Positions 37,102-49,500 of a stretch of 64,000 nt of DNA are shown here, piece after piece. A program made the position numbers and the translations under genes. The DNA comes from Himantopus leucocephalus (lineage: Eukaryota > Chordata > Aves > Charadriiformes > Recurvirostridae): the NCBI GenBank assembly GCA_003993805.1, contig RSEF01000001.1, forward strand, positions 146,023,818-146,087,817, given 5' to 3'. A model generated the notes under the pieces. That model was given only the letters and a program-made list of their open reading frames with translations, was not told the DNA's origin and did no database searches. The stretch's first letter is position 1. Each line of letters begins with the position of its first letter.

Positions 37102-40100
37102 GTGTTTTGACTTCCTTTCTCAACATCATTGCCTAATTTTTTATTTGGGTCCAGCTTCCTCAGACATTGTTACAGTACACCACTGAATCTTTCTCTCAAG
37201 GATCAAAGACTGCTTTAGCACCTAGCAGTTTCCTCTTGTGAAAATACTCACAGAAATCACATCACCCATGAACTTGCTTTTAGGTAAAATAAATAGGCTG
37301 AAAGATTTAAGCCTCTCATTGTACCACATTTTCTCCAGACCCTCAAAACTTCTATCTTTTCCTTTCTCTTCTGTCCTCCAGCCTCCCTTGCTACACCTTC
37401 TTGCTCCCAAAAGTCTCTTTGCTGCAAGAAAAAATAAGAGGCAAATTCTGTTTCTGCTACTGGATGAATTGAGGATGACTGCTCCTGTGATCCCAGGCCA
37501 ATTCCAGCTCTGAGCAGCTGGAACACACTTGGGCTGGACAGCTTTCAGGGGATAGAGTCGAAAAGCCTTCAGCATTTGCAAATTTATACAGTTTAAATGT
37601 TGCAAATCATCAGCCTACAGACATTCAGCAGGTACACTGAAGTTATATGTAAAGAGCAGCAGGGTAACAACAAAACATCCATGCCAGTCATAAAGCCGCA
37701 ATAGGCCCTGGATTTTGCACTATCCATTACGCTTTTCCTAGAATTACTCTTCTGTTAGATTTCTATATGTCTCCTTTTATTTTGGTACTGAACATCTCAA
37801 CATTAGTCAGTGGAGTTAAGGTGGTGTATTTAACGTATATTTTCCAATGATATTTGGAACTTAGTTAAAAAAACAGCTTGTATTTCTTTAAATACAAGCC
37901 CCAGTTTACTTGATGTATCTGTGCATGTGCTCTGCATTCTCGTATACTGGCTATAAAGTCCAGTTTGAACGAACATTATATTACATGACTGCCACTCATG
38001 ATTACACAGTCCCCTTTGCCCCTTGCTTTTCACAAGCATTAATATCTCTAAAACTGTACAGAGAAAAGAAGCCCTGAAATACCTTTGCTGTTTTTCCATA
38101 CATTTCTAAAAAGTCTTGCAAAAGGAGTTATGAATATTTATGACAATCGTATATTTAAATGGCTCTTATAACATCTTTATCCATAAATGAATACTGCATA
38201 GCACAGAATGAATAAGAAATTGCTGAGTATAGTGGAAATTCTGTATGACTTCCTTTGCTGTTCTAAAGCTCCCCTTTTGCTTTGCTGTGGAAGAGAGTTG
38301 AGATCTGCAAGCAGCTGGTTCACTTCACACCACAGAGGAATACATCAGTCTTGACTAGCAAAGCAGAAGATGGACTGTACTGCAGAAGGAAGGCTGGAGT
38401 TGAGCTAAGCCATGTTAAATTAATGGGTAAAGCTTTCAGAAATACCATTTTACACATGAAGCTCTGCTACTTTCACAAGTTGCCCAAAGCAAAACTCCTT
38501 AGTTGAATTATTCACTGAGGGCAGAGCGAATTCTTTTCTCCCCTGAGAACTGATTTTCTAAATCTCGTCGAGGATGTATATTCTTTGGTCACGGCACTCT
38601 CCTCCATGCTGGATGAGGATGGATTGATGGTCCGCAGCTGCTGTGTTCCCTGGTAATTCTTGCCAGGACGATCTTGACAGTGTGAGGCCAACTGATTTTC
38701 CAGCTCCTATTCTCTTGGCTGATCTGTATTTGCTAGGAGACACCAGATTTGCACAACTTGTCATCAGCTTTTCCCAGACCGCTGCTAGATACAGCATCAT
38801 TCATGCTTCGCAATCTTTGTGAACCAAACAAAGTCAAAAAGGAGGCAGGTCCCAACCTCTCCCCAGAGCATCAGCTAGCACTGAAAGCAAGGTGGACACC
38901 CAGTGACACAGGTTGAGAGAGGCTGAAGGCAGCTAGCACATGCTGGATGTAAGCTGTAACCTGAATGAACAATATCCATAGCCGCACTTTTCCTTTTTAA
39001 TGTTTGCCATAATATCACCTCCAGTTTTCAGAGAGCTTCCAGGAACTCTGCTGGTCAACTCAACTTCTTGCAAGTGCCATGGAGGAAAACTAGACGAGAA
39101 GCCTCTGCTTCTCGCGACTGCAGGATATCCCCGGCCAGAGAGTCCCTGGTACCTTCCCCCTGTCAGGGCTCAGTTCCTTGACTGCACCTCGCACAGAGCT
39201 CTGCAGGGCACAAAACCTCGCCGTGTGGGGCCAAGACTGGCAGCAGAATTTGGCAGGAGAAGGTGCCTGCATCCTTCCCCCAGGGGCGGCAGGGTTTCCC
39301 GGCTGCAGGATTTGGCACTTCTGACTCCCAGCTCTTGTGAAGCTCCTTCTCGGGGTCACCGCAACCCCTCTTCTCACAACACAGGACTTTGCACCTCCAG
39401 GAAGCTGCTGCTCAGCAGCAGTTTTGCCAGCAGGCAGTAGTTTCAGTGATTGAACTGATTTCCAGTCCCCAGAGCCCCGGTCCTACTCTGCCCAGCCACT
39501 GAAGCTGAGCTTGCATTGCCCAATTATAAAACATAAGTAGAACCCTTAAAACCAATAAAAGGTGAAGGGGGAAAAGGGACATACTGGAAAAGCGGGATAC
39601 TTCCATTTGAGTTCCAGGACTGTCACCCCAGTCATTAATTTGTCACCTATAGTCTTGGCAATGCATTACCACTGAGCCAGAGATTGTGGATATAATCAGG
39701 TATCAGCACTGTGAATCTTTTTTCATAGCACAGGTTTTAAAAAGCTCCGTAGCAATCCTGAAAATGATATGAAGAACAAGAAGGCTCTTTAAGGTAGAAA
39801 AGATCTGCTTGGTAATGTCTGCAACGTTAGTGCATGTGCAGAGGCGCTGCAAGGACTGGGACGTGTCCCATTTAAAGCCTTTGTAGCTTGAACATCAGAA
39901 CCCAATTCCAGGGGAGGGAAGAGGAAGATGGGTCCCCCTGCTCAGGAGGGAAGATCCATAAATGATCACAGGTAGGTGGGAGAGAAGAGCTCAGTGACGC
40001 TAGAGCTGTGCTGAAGAATTAAAGAAAAGGTGGAAAGGACATCCTGCAGACTGACAAGATAGATAGGGATAAGACTCTACGTTGGACAAAAAGAGAAAAT

Positions 40101-41440
40101 ACAGTCACAAAGGATATTCCTCAGTGTGGGGGAACCAGACTGTCAGGCCCTCATGTTATCTGAGATGCGGGAGCAGCTCTAATTGCTAAACATCATGGAG
40201 AATTGCACTTCTTAGATTTATTTTTCTCTTTCTTTTATGTGTTTCTAATCCCAATTCCTGTAATCAAATGACATAATAATTTTGCTAGAATAAAATTGCT
40301 GGTTTGCTCTTTAGTTTATCTGTTATAAAGACTAAGTCCCTCCTGACAGACATTAGGCAGCGACCAACCAGTATAAGGCACAGCTTCAGGAACCCCACAC
40401 GATATGAAGGGAGTTACAAGAACAAAAAGAAACCTTCATTCTGTTTCTCAGGGGAAGAGGCAGACACAGAAAGATTGCCAATGTATCTACAAATGAGTGG
40501 AGCTCTCAGAAACCTTGGTGTCCTCTAATTCTCATTACTGCCATTTCTAGTGAGACCTCTAGACAAATATCACTTGGTGAATAGCCCTTTATTTCTACAA
40601 AGCCTTTATTTCTACAAATTCTAGAAAATCCTTTATTTATGTCATTTCTCATATCATCCCTATTTTGTCTCCAGCTATGCTGGCAAGATGCAAGTTTGCC
40701 TGATTTTCAGAAAGTTGATGGAGAAATATTTCAATCCTGATTCTGACATCAAACAGATTTAATAATCAAACAATAATTTAAAAGAAAATAAGTAACTTCA
40801 GTCAACTAGGCAAGTTCATCACTGTAACAGACAGCTTTTTTCACCTCAGTTCATAATTTTAGTGTATAGAATCTTCTATTAAGAGGTATTTTAAAACTAT
40901 GGGACCTTCTGCCTTCAATAGTTTCACCGAGTAACTCAGGAAAATGCCACGCACAAGGTGTCCATTGAGAAATAATAATTATTGCCTGATGTCTCTGTGT
41001 TAACCTCTCAGGCTTCATCCAGGGGTTTGGAAGCATATGGAAAAGACCTGAGCAAAAAATCATTCAGACTTGGCAAGCTTTCCACAACAGCAGCCTGTGA
41101 AAGAACCTATTAGGGAATTTAATGATGGACTACAAGAGTTCATCAGCCACAAATTATATCAGTCCAAAAGCTGGCAGAGGTTCCAGTTAATGCATTAAAA
41201 TACTTTTGCCCTCATGAATGGATCATGGGGCCAGGGCATAGAAGAATAATGAGCAATGTAATATCTACTCTTACTGAGCTACCTTTGTACAGCTATTGAG
41301 TTTCAAGTGTCAGTGGTCAATGGTGTTTGTATTTTTCCTAAACTGACTGACTTGGCCTCAAAAACTCCTCCTAATTGGGATAAACAAGGGAAGGGAGGCC
41401 GATGTGGGAAAGGTGTTTTGGAAGTAGCTTACAGCTTCTT
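37102..41440. other. Mostly unique sequence, no supported gene
   Basis: No gene is supported. The 146-codon open frame at 39000-39440 lies in a GC-richer patch, has an opposing open frame on the other strand and shows no domain, so I reject it. A 17-base unit (CCTTTATTTCTACAAA core) is repeated near 40585-40618. Confidence 0.5.
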
Positions 41441-41558
41441 CTTCCCAGGGAAGTGGTGGTGTCGCCACCCCTGGAGGTATTTAAAAGATGGATAGACGTG
41501 GTGCTTAGGCACATGGTTTAGTGGTGGTTTTGGCAGTGTTAGGCTGATGGTTGGGCTT
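41441..41558 (+). mobile_element. CR1 LINE, left part of an interrupted copy
   Basis: The sequence follows the CR1 3' region in the + direction: CCAGGGAAGTGGTGG, CCACCCCTGGAGG, then ACATGGTTTAGTGGTGG and GGCTGATGGTTGGGCTT. The copy stops in the middle of this well-known block and resumes at 41813 after a minus-strand CR1 insertion. It is the 3' part of a 5'-truncated copy and has no coding capacity. Confidence 0.92.
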
Positions 41559-41809
41559 AGAATCATAGAATCATAGAATTGTTAAGGTTGGAAGGGACCT
41601 TTCAGATCATCTAGTCCAACCATTAACCTAACCTGACAAAAACCATTTCTAAACCATATCCCCAAGTACCACATCTACCCTTTTTTTAAACACCTCCAGG
41701 GATGGTGAATCCACCACCTCCCTGGGCAGCCTATTCCAATGTTGAATAACCCTTTCAGTGAAAAATTTTTTCCTAATATCCAATCTAAACCTCGCCTGGC
41801 TTAACTTGA
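41559..41809 (-). mobile_element. CR1 LINE inserted into another CR1
   Basis: This minus-strand CR1 begins with the double tail AGAATCATAGAATCATAGA, then TTGGAAGGGACC, and runs through CACCTCCAGGGATGG, CACCTCCCTGGGCAGCC and TTTTTTCCTAATATCC to its truncated 5' end near CGCCTGGCTTAACTTGA. It interrupts a plus-strand CR1 whose halves lie at 41441-41558 and 41813-41865. The triplet CTT occurs on both sides (41556-41558 and 41810-41812) and may be a very short target-site duplication or microhomology. Confidence 0.92.
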
Positions 41810-41812
41810 CTT

Positions 41813-41865
41813 GATGATCTTAAAGGTCCCTTCCAATCTGGACAATTTGATGATTCTATGATTCT
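41813..41865 (+). mobile_element. CR1 LINE, right part of the interrupted copy
   Basis: This resumes the plus-strand CR1 with GATGATCTTAAAGGTCCC and TTCCAATCTGG and ends in the tail GATTCTATGATTCTT. Joined across the insertion, it gives the normal order of the CR1 3' end, which confirms that the two halves are one older copy. Confidence 0.92.
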
Positions 41866-44715
41866 TGTCAGGCTGAAAGGAAAATGCTGTTTCTACAAAC
41901 TCATATCAACGCTAACGCAATGATTGCCTTTCCCCACCATTGGGCTGTTCAATCCCCTGCCCCATGGCAGCATGCTGCGCTCTTCAGTTGTGCCGAACAA
42001 GAAGTTCAGCTCGAGGCAAAATAAAACCCTTCTTCTCAGTCTTGACTCAGGTCGTTTCAGTGATCCAGCCCCCACAAAGACCTTGGTTGGCAGAGCTGAG
42101 GGGAACAAACACAGGGACAGAAAGGGCTGGGGTGGGCAGGCAGGAAACTGAGGGGGTGGCACTCTTCAACGAGGTTTTGTATTAGCAGATCACATGGGTC
42201 AACAGGAGCAGGTCTCTAGAGTGAACCAGTTGTGCTGAGGACCTATGCTATACCCATCCTACATGGGATGTATACCCAGCTCTAGTCCAGCCTTGTATAC
42301 CGAATGCCCATCTATGGCTGCGATGCATTCATTACAGTCTTGAAGCACTTCCACCCTTCAGTTTTCCCAATAAAATCCAGTCCCTGCAACCCAAGAGTGC
42401 TCTGTGATCACTAAACCGATGTGCAGAGGTGGGGTCTGGGCATTTGCTTCAAAAGCTCACCCCTGAGCTGAACTAAAGCACAAATGCAGGAGCACCCTGC
42501 AGTGCTGCCATAGCCCCATTCAGCCTCAGCCACGGCCAGCAAGGCGGACAGAATCACAGACGGAGGGTCTCAGCACAGTCACAACACTGCTGCATCCATG
42601 CTAGTGGCCTCCTGGGCTTGGATCCAGGGCCACCAGTGGCCTCAGAAGCCTCTCAGCTGCACTAGCTGCAGAACCAGGTAGGCGTTGATCAATTTAAACT
42701 TTTCACTACTGTTTTCCTCCTCTTCATTTTATCATGCAGCTTCCAGAGGGCTCCTCACACCTTGCTTATCTTCCTTGGTCAAAAGTAGTCATTCTTGATC
42801 TCCACAGCTCAGAAACCAGATATCCAAGCGACACGGTGCAGCCTATGGCAGCATCCGGCAGCAGGAGGAGCTCAGGAAGGCTCCACAAAAGAAGCAATCC
42901 AACGCACTTTGTTCTCTTGCCCAACCCTCCTACAACGGGAACGCCACCTCTCCCATGCAGGCACTGCGTGGGTCAATAAACACTGTTGGTGGAAGAAAGG
43001 AGGATGCATCAATATGTCATCCATCTTAAGGGCTAGAGTGATAACTCACCCTTGCCGCTAACAGCAGGTGAGGGAAATGTATTTTTGCACTGCAGTCTTT
43101 GTTTGTCCTATTACTTTTAGTCAATTTAGGTATCCACATAACCTATTCAGTTCACTCACTTCGAAGACTGGAGAAAGAGAAAGGCCCCGGTACAATTTCA
43201 GGGACTCGATTCCGCAGCTGCTAGTTCCATAAAAAGCCTGAGAATAGGTGTACGGCATAATTAATTAGCCTTTTTTTTTTTTTTTTTTCATAGGACACAT
43301 AAATGACAAAGANTTTTTGTAAAAATGCATTGAAGAGCAGAGCGATTCTGCTTTCGTTGTCGCATTTTGGACACTGTGCAATTCCTATGCTACAGCTATG
43401 CGGGAGTTTCTACAGCATTACCAAGCGAATTTACTGAGGTTACCATTTTTACAATGGATGACCAAAAAACTAATAAAGATGATGCATTTAATTTATGTGC
43501 TTGACAGGAATTTACTATTTAGGTCTATTTAAAATTAGAAAAGGAGCCTGAGACTTTCTTTACTTCAGTTTTAGTTCATGGCTTATTGTAAGAAATAAAT
43601 TCTACTGTTCAATTATTTACAATCCTAATGGTGTTGCTTTCCTTTAATTGCTGAATATAGATAATATTTTATTACAGATAAATATATATTAAGCTTATTC
43701 AGGAGTTAGCGGAGAGCAATAATTAAATACACAGAAAATATCTGAATAACTGCAAATTAAAGAAATTAATAATAACTGAAGAGAAAAAATTATGTTTCTA
43801 TTAGTAGAAAAATTATCTCCTATTTGTGACAAAATTCTGTCAATAAAATATTACTGCTGTCCTCATATTTTGCAATACAAAATTAACTTGTCACTTCTGC
43901 AGTAATTCTTTATGAAAGATGTATTAAGGTCATGTCAGAATTTCTAAGTAATCAAAAGTATTTCACAAAGGCAATGATTAAGTATTAGAAACTAAAAAAG
44001 AATCTGAATACAGGATTACTTTATAAGCGACTTTTTTGGCCATTGAATCCGAGTGTGTTGGAACCTGTTAAATATTAACAGACAAGTGCTAGGAAAGGAT
44101 TAGCTTGGACTGTGAGCAGGTATGGTGAGAAGCAATCCCTTCTTGCTGGGTCTGAGTAGAAGTGACAGTGCAATATTTTTCCATACTTCTTAAGTGAAGG
44201 CAGGAAGGTGGATGTCTATATTATATTCTAAACAGATGGATTTATTTTTTTTGTCAGAACTTTGAGTTGAAATAAGAGGAATTTTTCCTGTTCTTAGCAC
44301 TGTTCCCCCACTTGGCAGTTATAAAACATTGTAGATAAACATTATTGAATATATTTTTTTATAAATAAACTTTTTCTATTTTACTTGGCCAAAAAATCTC
44401 AAAGCTAGTTTGTGATGCCTATCTACCCATGAAAACTAACTAGTGGGAACAAGAAGTAGGTTGGTGATGGTCTCAGGAGTTTTCAAATAATTTTTGTCTG
44501 CTGTTTTGATCTTTCCAGGAGTGTAATTTCAGGTGGAGTTACTGGGATGCTGCAGCAGTGTCTTGTTAGTATCATCGATGCCATTAAAGTGGCAAAATAA
44601 TCCTGACCAGCTTCTACAAACTGAACCGTAACCAGGGCTGGATCTGGTAGAAGGTCAGTGACTATACTCAGACTGGTTATTTTGCCACAGGGATCCCCCT
44701 TAGGAGATGTGGTTG
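41866..44715. other. Mostly unique sequence; long AT-rich block, no supported gene
   Basis: No gene is supported. A run of 18 T lies at 43271-43288 and a single N at 43313. From about 43215 to 44060 the sequence is strongly AT-rich, with many TAATTA, TTTAATT and AATAATTAAATA motifs and very few CpG. It resembles conserved non-coding regulatory DNA but could also simply be AT-rich intron. Short open frames near 41890-42185 and 42734-43061 run on several frames and have no splice support. Confidence 0.45.
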
Positions 44716-44824
44716 GTGCAAGAGGCTGCCAGTTCTCCAGGCTTCTATGTGCTGGTGGCACTTAGATNCTGTGTGCAAGAGGCTGCCAGTTCTCCAGGCT
44801 TCTATGTGCTGGTGACACTCAGAT
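44716..44824. repeat. 52-bp direct duplication flanking a single N
   Basis: Units 44716-44767 and 44773-44824 are each 52 bases and differ at only two positions (GGTGGCACTTAG against GGTGACACTCAG). A single N at 44768 and four more bases separate them. This is more likely two overlapping contig ends or alleles than a biological repeat. Confidence 0.9.
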
Positions 44825-44904
44825 TTAAGTATTTGTCTCCATTTTTGGACTGCTAAAAGCTTCCTAGGTGACTAAATATGGGTCACACAAGTTTTCATAA
44901 AACA

Positions 44905-45150
44905 CATAATCATAGAATGGTTTGGGTTGGAAGGGACCTTTAAATACATTCTAATGCAACCCCACTGCCATGGGCAGGGACATCTTCCACTAGACCAGGT
45001 TGCTCAAAGCCCCATCCAACCTGGCCTTGAACACTTCTAATGGTGGGGCATCCACAACTTCTCTGGGCAACCTGTCCAGTGTCTCGCCACCCTCATNTGC
45101 CACCCTCATCATAAAAAATTTCTTTCTAGTGTCAATACCAAGTTTGAACT
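44905..45150 (-). mobile_element. CR1 LINE 3' region
   Basis: A minus-strand CR1 with the tail AATCATAGAATGG and TTGGAAGGGACC, then CACTGCCATGGGCAGGGACA, CACTAGACCAGGTTGCTC, CCCATCCAACCTGGCC, GGGGCATCCACAACTTCTCT and AATTTCTTTCTAGTGTC. About 245 bases are kept, and the 5' part is missing as usual for CR1. Inside it, a single N at 45097 is flanked by a short duplication (GCCACCCTCAT twice). Confidence 0.95.
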
Positions 45151-46446
45151 CATAGTCAGTGAAGCATTATCATGATCCAGAGATAAGTAGAAACTTAAAC
45201 TTCAGCAGAAACATCTGAGGAGCTTAACCTGTTAGATAGACCGTGCGACCAAGACCTGTGTGACTGCTCGGGGTGACCAGCCAAAAGAGGACTGAGGATG
45301 TCAGAGCAGGAGACGAGCTCCGGTCCTGGCCTGGGGACAATCACCCTGCTGAAGGCAAGTCTGTCTTTGGAAAGACTTTTCAGCCACCCCTTTGGAGATG
45401 TATTTGTGTCAGCTGAGGGAACGGACTGCTTCTCACAGAAAGCAATGTGTCAGGAAAGGGCTTGGCGATCACTATAATGCAGAAAAATCAACACATGAAA
45501 AGGAGTATCAGGGTAGGAAAGGAGGCTGGAAAGGGATCTTGCCTCCGTATGCAGTAATTGTAAGACTGCTGCTGGAATAGTGTGCTGCCAGGGAGGATGT
45601 CGGAGAGGGGGAATTCAAAGGAAGGACACAGAAAACGATCCAGAAGGGGGAGGGGAATCTTAGAATGCAGGACTGAGTTATTCACTTTGTTCAAGCAAGG
45701 GTGAGAGGTCTTACAATCATTTTATATGGGTATTTACACATGAAAAAACGCTGGCTTGGGAGTTACTTTTACAGGCATGAATTCATGGGAAAGAGGGAGG
45801 AGGAGGACCTTAATAGGATTGCAAGATACTGTCGGCACTGGCCAGGGCTGTGCATTTGCTTTGTTAATGATACAGAAGAAACACCCACACATTCCCCCTT
45901 CCTCCCCCAGAAAGCCGCACAGCTCCCCCAGCCCCGGCTCTTCCATCCTGCAGACAGCAGCTTACCAAGATTCAGTAGCTAGAAGCCGAACTCTGCCAGA
46001 TACAGCCTTGAAATAGGACACAATTTCCTTGAAGTAAGGAAATTAACAGCTGGAATGATTTACCAGGGGAATTGTACAGGCTTTTAAAATGAAATTAAGT
46101 GTCTTCCTAAACTGGCTGTCATCCAGTTGCAGAGAACTCTCTGCAACCTCTCTGCTCTGCGACCTCCTGTTTATACAGAAGACCAAAGCACATGAATGCA
46201 GGGGTTCCTTTCACCTCTACAATCTATGAAAGATACACTTGACATTTATAGATACTTTGATTCCTGATTGTGCTGACTTCGCAGCACTGTGTGTTTCTGA
46301 CCTGACCCAAGGCAGGATGCGGTGCTGCTCTATTTGCTACTTGTCAAATTTGGCAGACACAGGGAGGAGGGAAATGAAACACTTGCAAAAAAGAAAAAAC
46401 TTATTTTCCTCACTTTTTTTTCCTAATGTCAATCAGTGTAGAAACT
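45151..46446. other. Mostly unique sequence, no supported gene
   Basis: No gene is supported. Near 46035-46110 the words CTGGAATGATTTACCAGGGG and TTTTAAAATG faintly recall the CR1 3' region in + orientation, but the match is too weak to call. Open frames at 45701-46016 overlap in several frames. Confidence 0.45.
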
Positions 46447-46500
46447 GATTAAAAAAAAGGGGGGGGGGGGGGGGNGATTAAAAAAAAGGGGGGGGGGGTG
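46447..46500. repeat. Duplicated A8-G(n) homopolymer block around a single N
   Basis: GATT followed by eight A and sixteen G is followed by a single N at 46475 and then by GATT with eight A and eleven G. The duplicated unit across the N, ending in a hard-to-read G run, points to two contig ends that failed to merge. The true locus is probably one A-run and one G-run of uncertain length. Confidence 0.9.
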
Positions 46501-49500
46501 GGGAGAGAGAAAAGAACCAACATCAAATACAAAATTTCACAACCGTTTGGTCAAATTTTCAAACTAAATGTGTGGATGTAGAGGAATTCTACTTTTGCAG
46601 GCAGAAGCACCCTTAAAGAAACAGGTCACTCAGATCCCAATAACCAGCTCTGGCGGTTTGCATTTCATTCAGCTCCATCCCTTTCAGTGAGGCACATCTG
46701 AGCGAAGCCCACAGCGCTGATGGCTGTGCCTCAGCTGACACAGATGAGGACGCACCTGGGAGGAATGGGAACGCCGTCATCCCCTCGGCTTTCTTTGATT
46801 CTGATGCCTGCTGGCTATGAAATGGTGGTATATCACTTCTGCTTTACACACGTGCTGGCCAAGCCTTAATGTGCATTCAGAGCAAGCTGTCTTTCTCGGG
46901 CATGCCAGCTGCAATGCAGAGTAAAAGGAAAGGCAAACAGGCACTTAAATGGGCTTTGAAGCCCTCATTGCGATGCAGCGAGAATAAAAGCCACTTTGCT
47001 GCCAAAAAAAAAAAATAAAAATCAATTGGCAGTGGTACAGAGTCTCTCTTTTCACTGTATGCCCTGCTTACACTCACACCTTCACTCCGTTATGTTCCTC
47101 CACAAATTGACACCAGTTAAGCACATGTCGTCTGGAGCTATTACATGGCTGGCCTGGGAGAGCTCCCCACTCCTCTCTTCTCCTAACTCGCCTTGATAGC
47201 CTGCCTTCCAGCACGGAAGCGGGTACAGCACGGGGATGGCGACACCTCCCCATATCCCTCTGCTCAGTTGGGATGCAAGGTTGGGTGCCGAATGGGCCGG
47301 CGGCACCGCCGGGACCCGGCTGTGGGTTCCCCTTCCTGCAGGTGGGTTTTGGTTACAGCGCTGCCGTGGGCTGGCTCGGCAGCTTTGGCCAGGCGCTTCC
47401 CATCACCGAGCCTTTGCTTTCCTCCCCTCCCTCATCTTGCAAGCTCCTCAGGTCTTGGTTTCTTTTCTTTTGCTGGATGATGTACAGTATTACCTCAAAT
47501 AACAAATAAATAGCCCATAACAGTCTATGTTACTCTGTTCCTCCCCTGGCTGCATACGTAGCACCTCTGTTACTCAAGGCTCATCCATCCTAGTCAATCC
47601 AAGCAGGTTCCTGAGCACAGGACCACAAGCGTCTACCATAGACTGCCCTGACCCATATTTTGGCTGAGCTAGTGCTCCCCCGGAGCAGCTTCCAGGCACA
47701 ATCTGGCAGTGAAGGCAGCAGGGTGGCCATCGCTGGCAGGCGGTGTGCCTGCAGCTGCCTCCATTTGCAAGCCAAATGGTGAACTGGCACGGACACGGGC
47801 TGTCCCCCAGCAGTCGGTCCGGATGGCCAGGGAAGCTTCTGGGCATGCTCCATTTATGAGTATAGACACGTGGACACGGTCAGTGTGCCCGTGTCCATAC
47901 AGCACCCACACAGCCGGTGCCTGTACGCAGGCGGTGCACAGCTGTACACAGAGAGCGGGTCTAACAGATGCAAACGTTGTTTTTTAAAACCAAGCTGGAC
48001 TGAACTCGGAGCCCAAAAGGAGTGGGAGGTAAAGCTGCTTCATATCCATGTTATTGCTTTCATTCCTCAGCTGTTCCAGAGAATGGACTTGTCTTTGACA
48101 TAATTAGGACTCTATTGCTCTGCCTATATGTGCCCTGTACCAGAGCTCATGGCACAGTCCTTTGTGAAGAAACCTCGATGGCAGTTATCCACTATTGCTA
48201 AAATATTTCTGCAATCATACTCTTGGCTTTTCTTTCATTTACTGAAGAGATTGGAATGAGAAAGTGGATCTTTATGTTGTACAAAACATACCAGAGCACT
48301 GGGAATAGCGTATCAAAAGCAATAGCTGTATCTTAACTTCATGGGTAATTCTTGAATAACCAACTGGACAAAAATCTACATTTAAGTGCTCCCAAAGACT
48401 ATAAGCTTTGTACTCCAGAGAGATTTTAGATTTTGGTATTGTTACTACTCAGCTTTGTATCTGAGGTTGAGAGGTGAGGAAACGTGGAAAGTATGAGGTA
48501 GTCCTAACCGCTATTTCTATCACCCTAAATTATGGAAAAAAAGCTTTCCCTTGAATAATGCTTGCACCACCTTTTTCCAAGCAGCTGCACAAAATCATTA
48601 CACTTTGCAAAATTAATATGTTTGCTTGACTTTGGAAAAAATAAATTGCACATATCAGCATTTTGTTTTGATAACTTAACAAATTATTATTATCTCTAAA
48701 TGCCAATTTCTAGGTTATGGTTCATATCAGACAATTTTACTTTGAAACTGGCTAGTTTTTACCATAAAATCCTGCAAGACTTAGTGGCGGACTTGGATTT
48801 ATATTGAAATCTGAAAATGCTGGTTTAGTAATTTTGCATCCCCAAGCGGGAAGGATAATTGAACTAGTTTCTCAGAAAAGCAAGCTCAGGCTTGTGAGAT
48901 GAAAATCCGACCACAAGATGGCATCTAATTCTCACAATAACATTCAGTAATGGGCAGGAATATTTCTGAAAAGAAAATGAAGCAGTGGTGAGCATTTCAG
49001 CAAACCAAAACCATTTTAGTCGGGGCACTCGCTCCTAGTACTGCCCAGTGTGGCACAGGACTGGAGCAGCAAAACATGGAGCAATGAGCATCTCTTCCTC
49101 TCACCCCACCCAAACTGTGGTTTCCTCCATTTATGGGTCCTAATGAACATTTTGACCTAATGTTTTTAATTGCTGTAATTAAAAAAGAAATAATCTGAAT
49201 CCACAATGAATATAATGCAGGCACTTTGAGGCTTTTAAAGGGAAGACTGATCATTAAAACAGATTTCATGACCTTTTGGCTGTGAATTACTCCAAAAGAC
49301 AATCTGCGGCTGATTTTCTTGATGGCAAAATACTTTGTCATTCTCAAGGATGAGACAGCCGTTTTCTATAATTCTTCATTTCCAGTACATGCCTAATATA
49401 TATGGTATGTTTCCAGTTATCAAAGAGTGATGAGACAAAAAATAAGGCTACGGGCTCAGCTGAGAGTTACTTTAGTAATATTACCACAGGGAAAATGTGA

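Noticed and set aside
39000..39440. 146-codon + strand open frame
   Set aside because: It lies in a GC-richer patch where stops are rare in several frames, has an opposing open frame on the minus strand and shows no motif.
46035..46110. Weak similarity to the CR1 3' region on the + strand
   Set aside because: Only two or three short words match; not enough to separate from chance.
47193..47911. Many overlapping open frames on both strands in a GC-richer patch
   Set aside because: Simultaneous open frames in several registers are expected in GC-rich DNA and no frame stands out. CpG content is too modest for me to call a CpG-island promoter.
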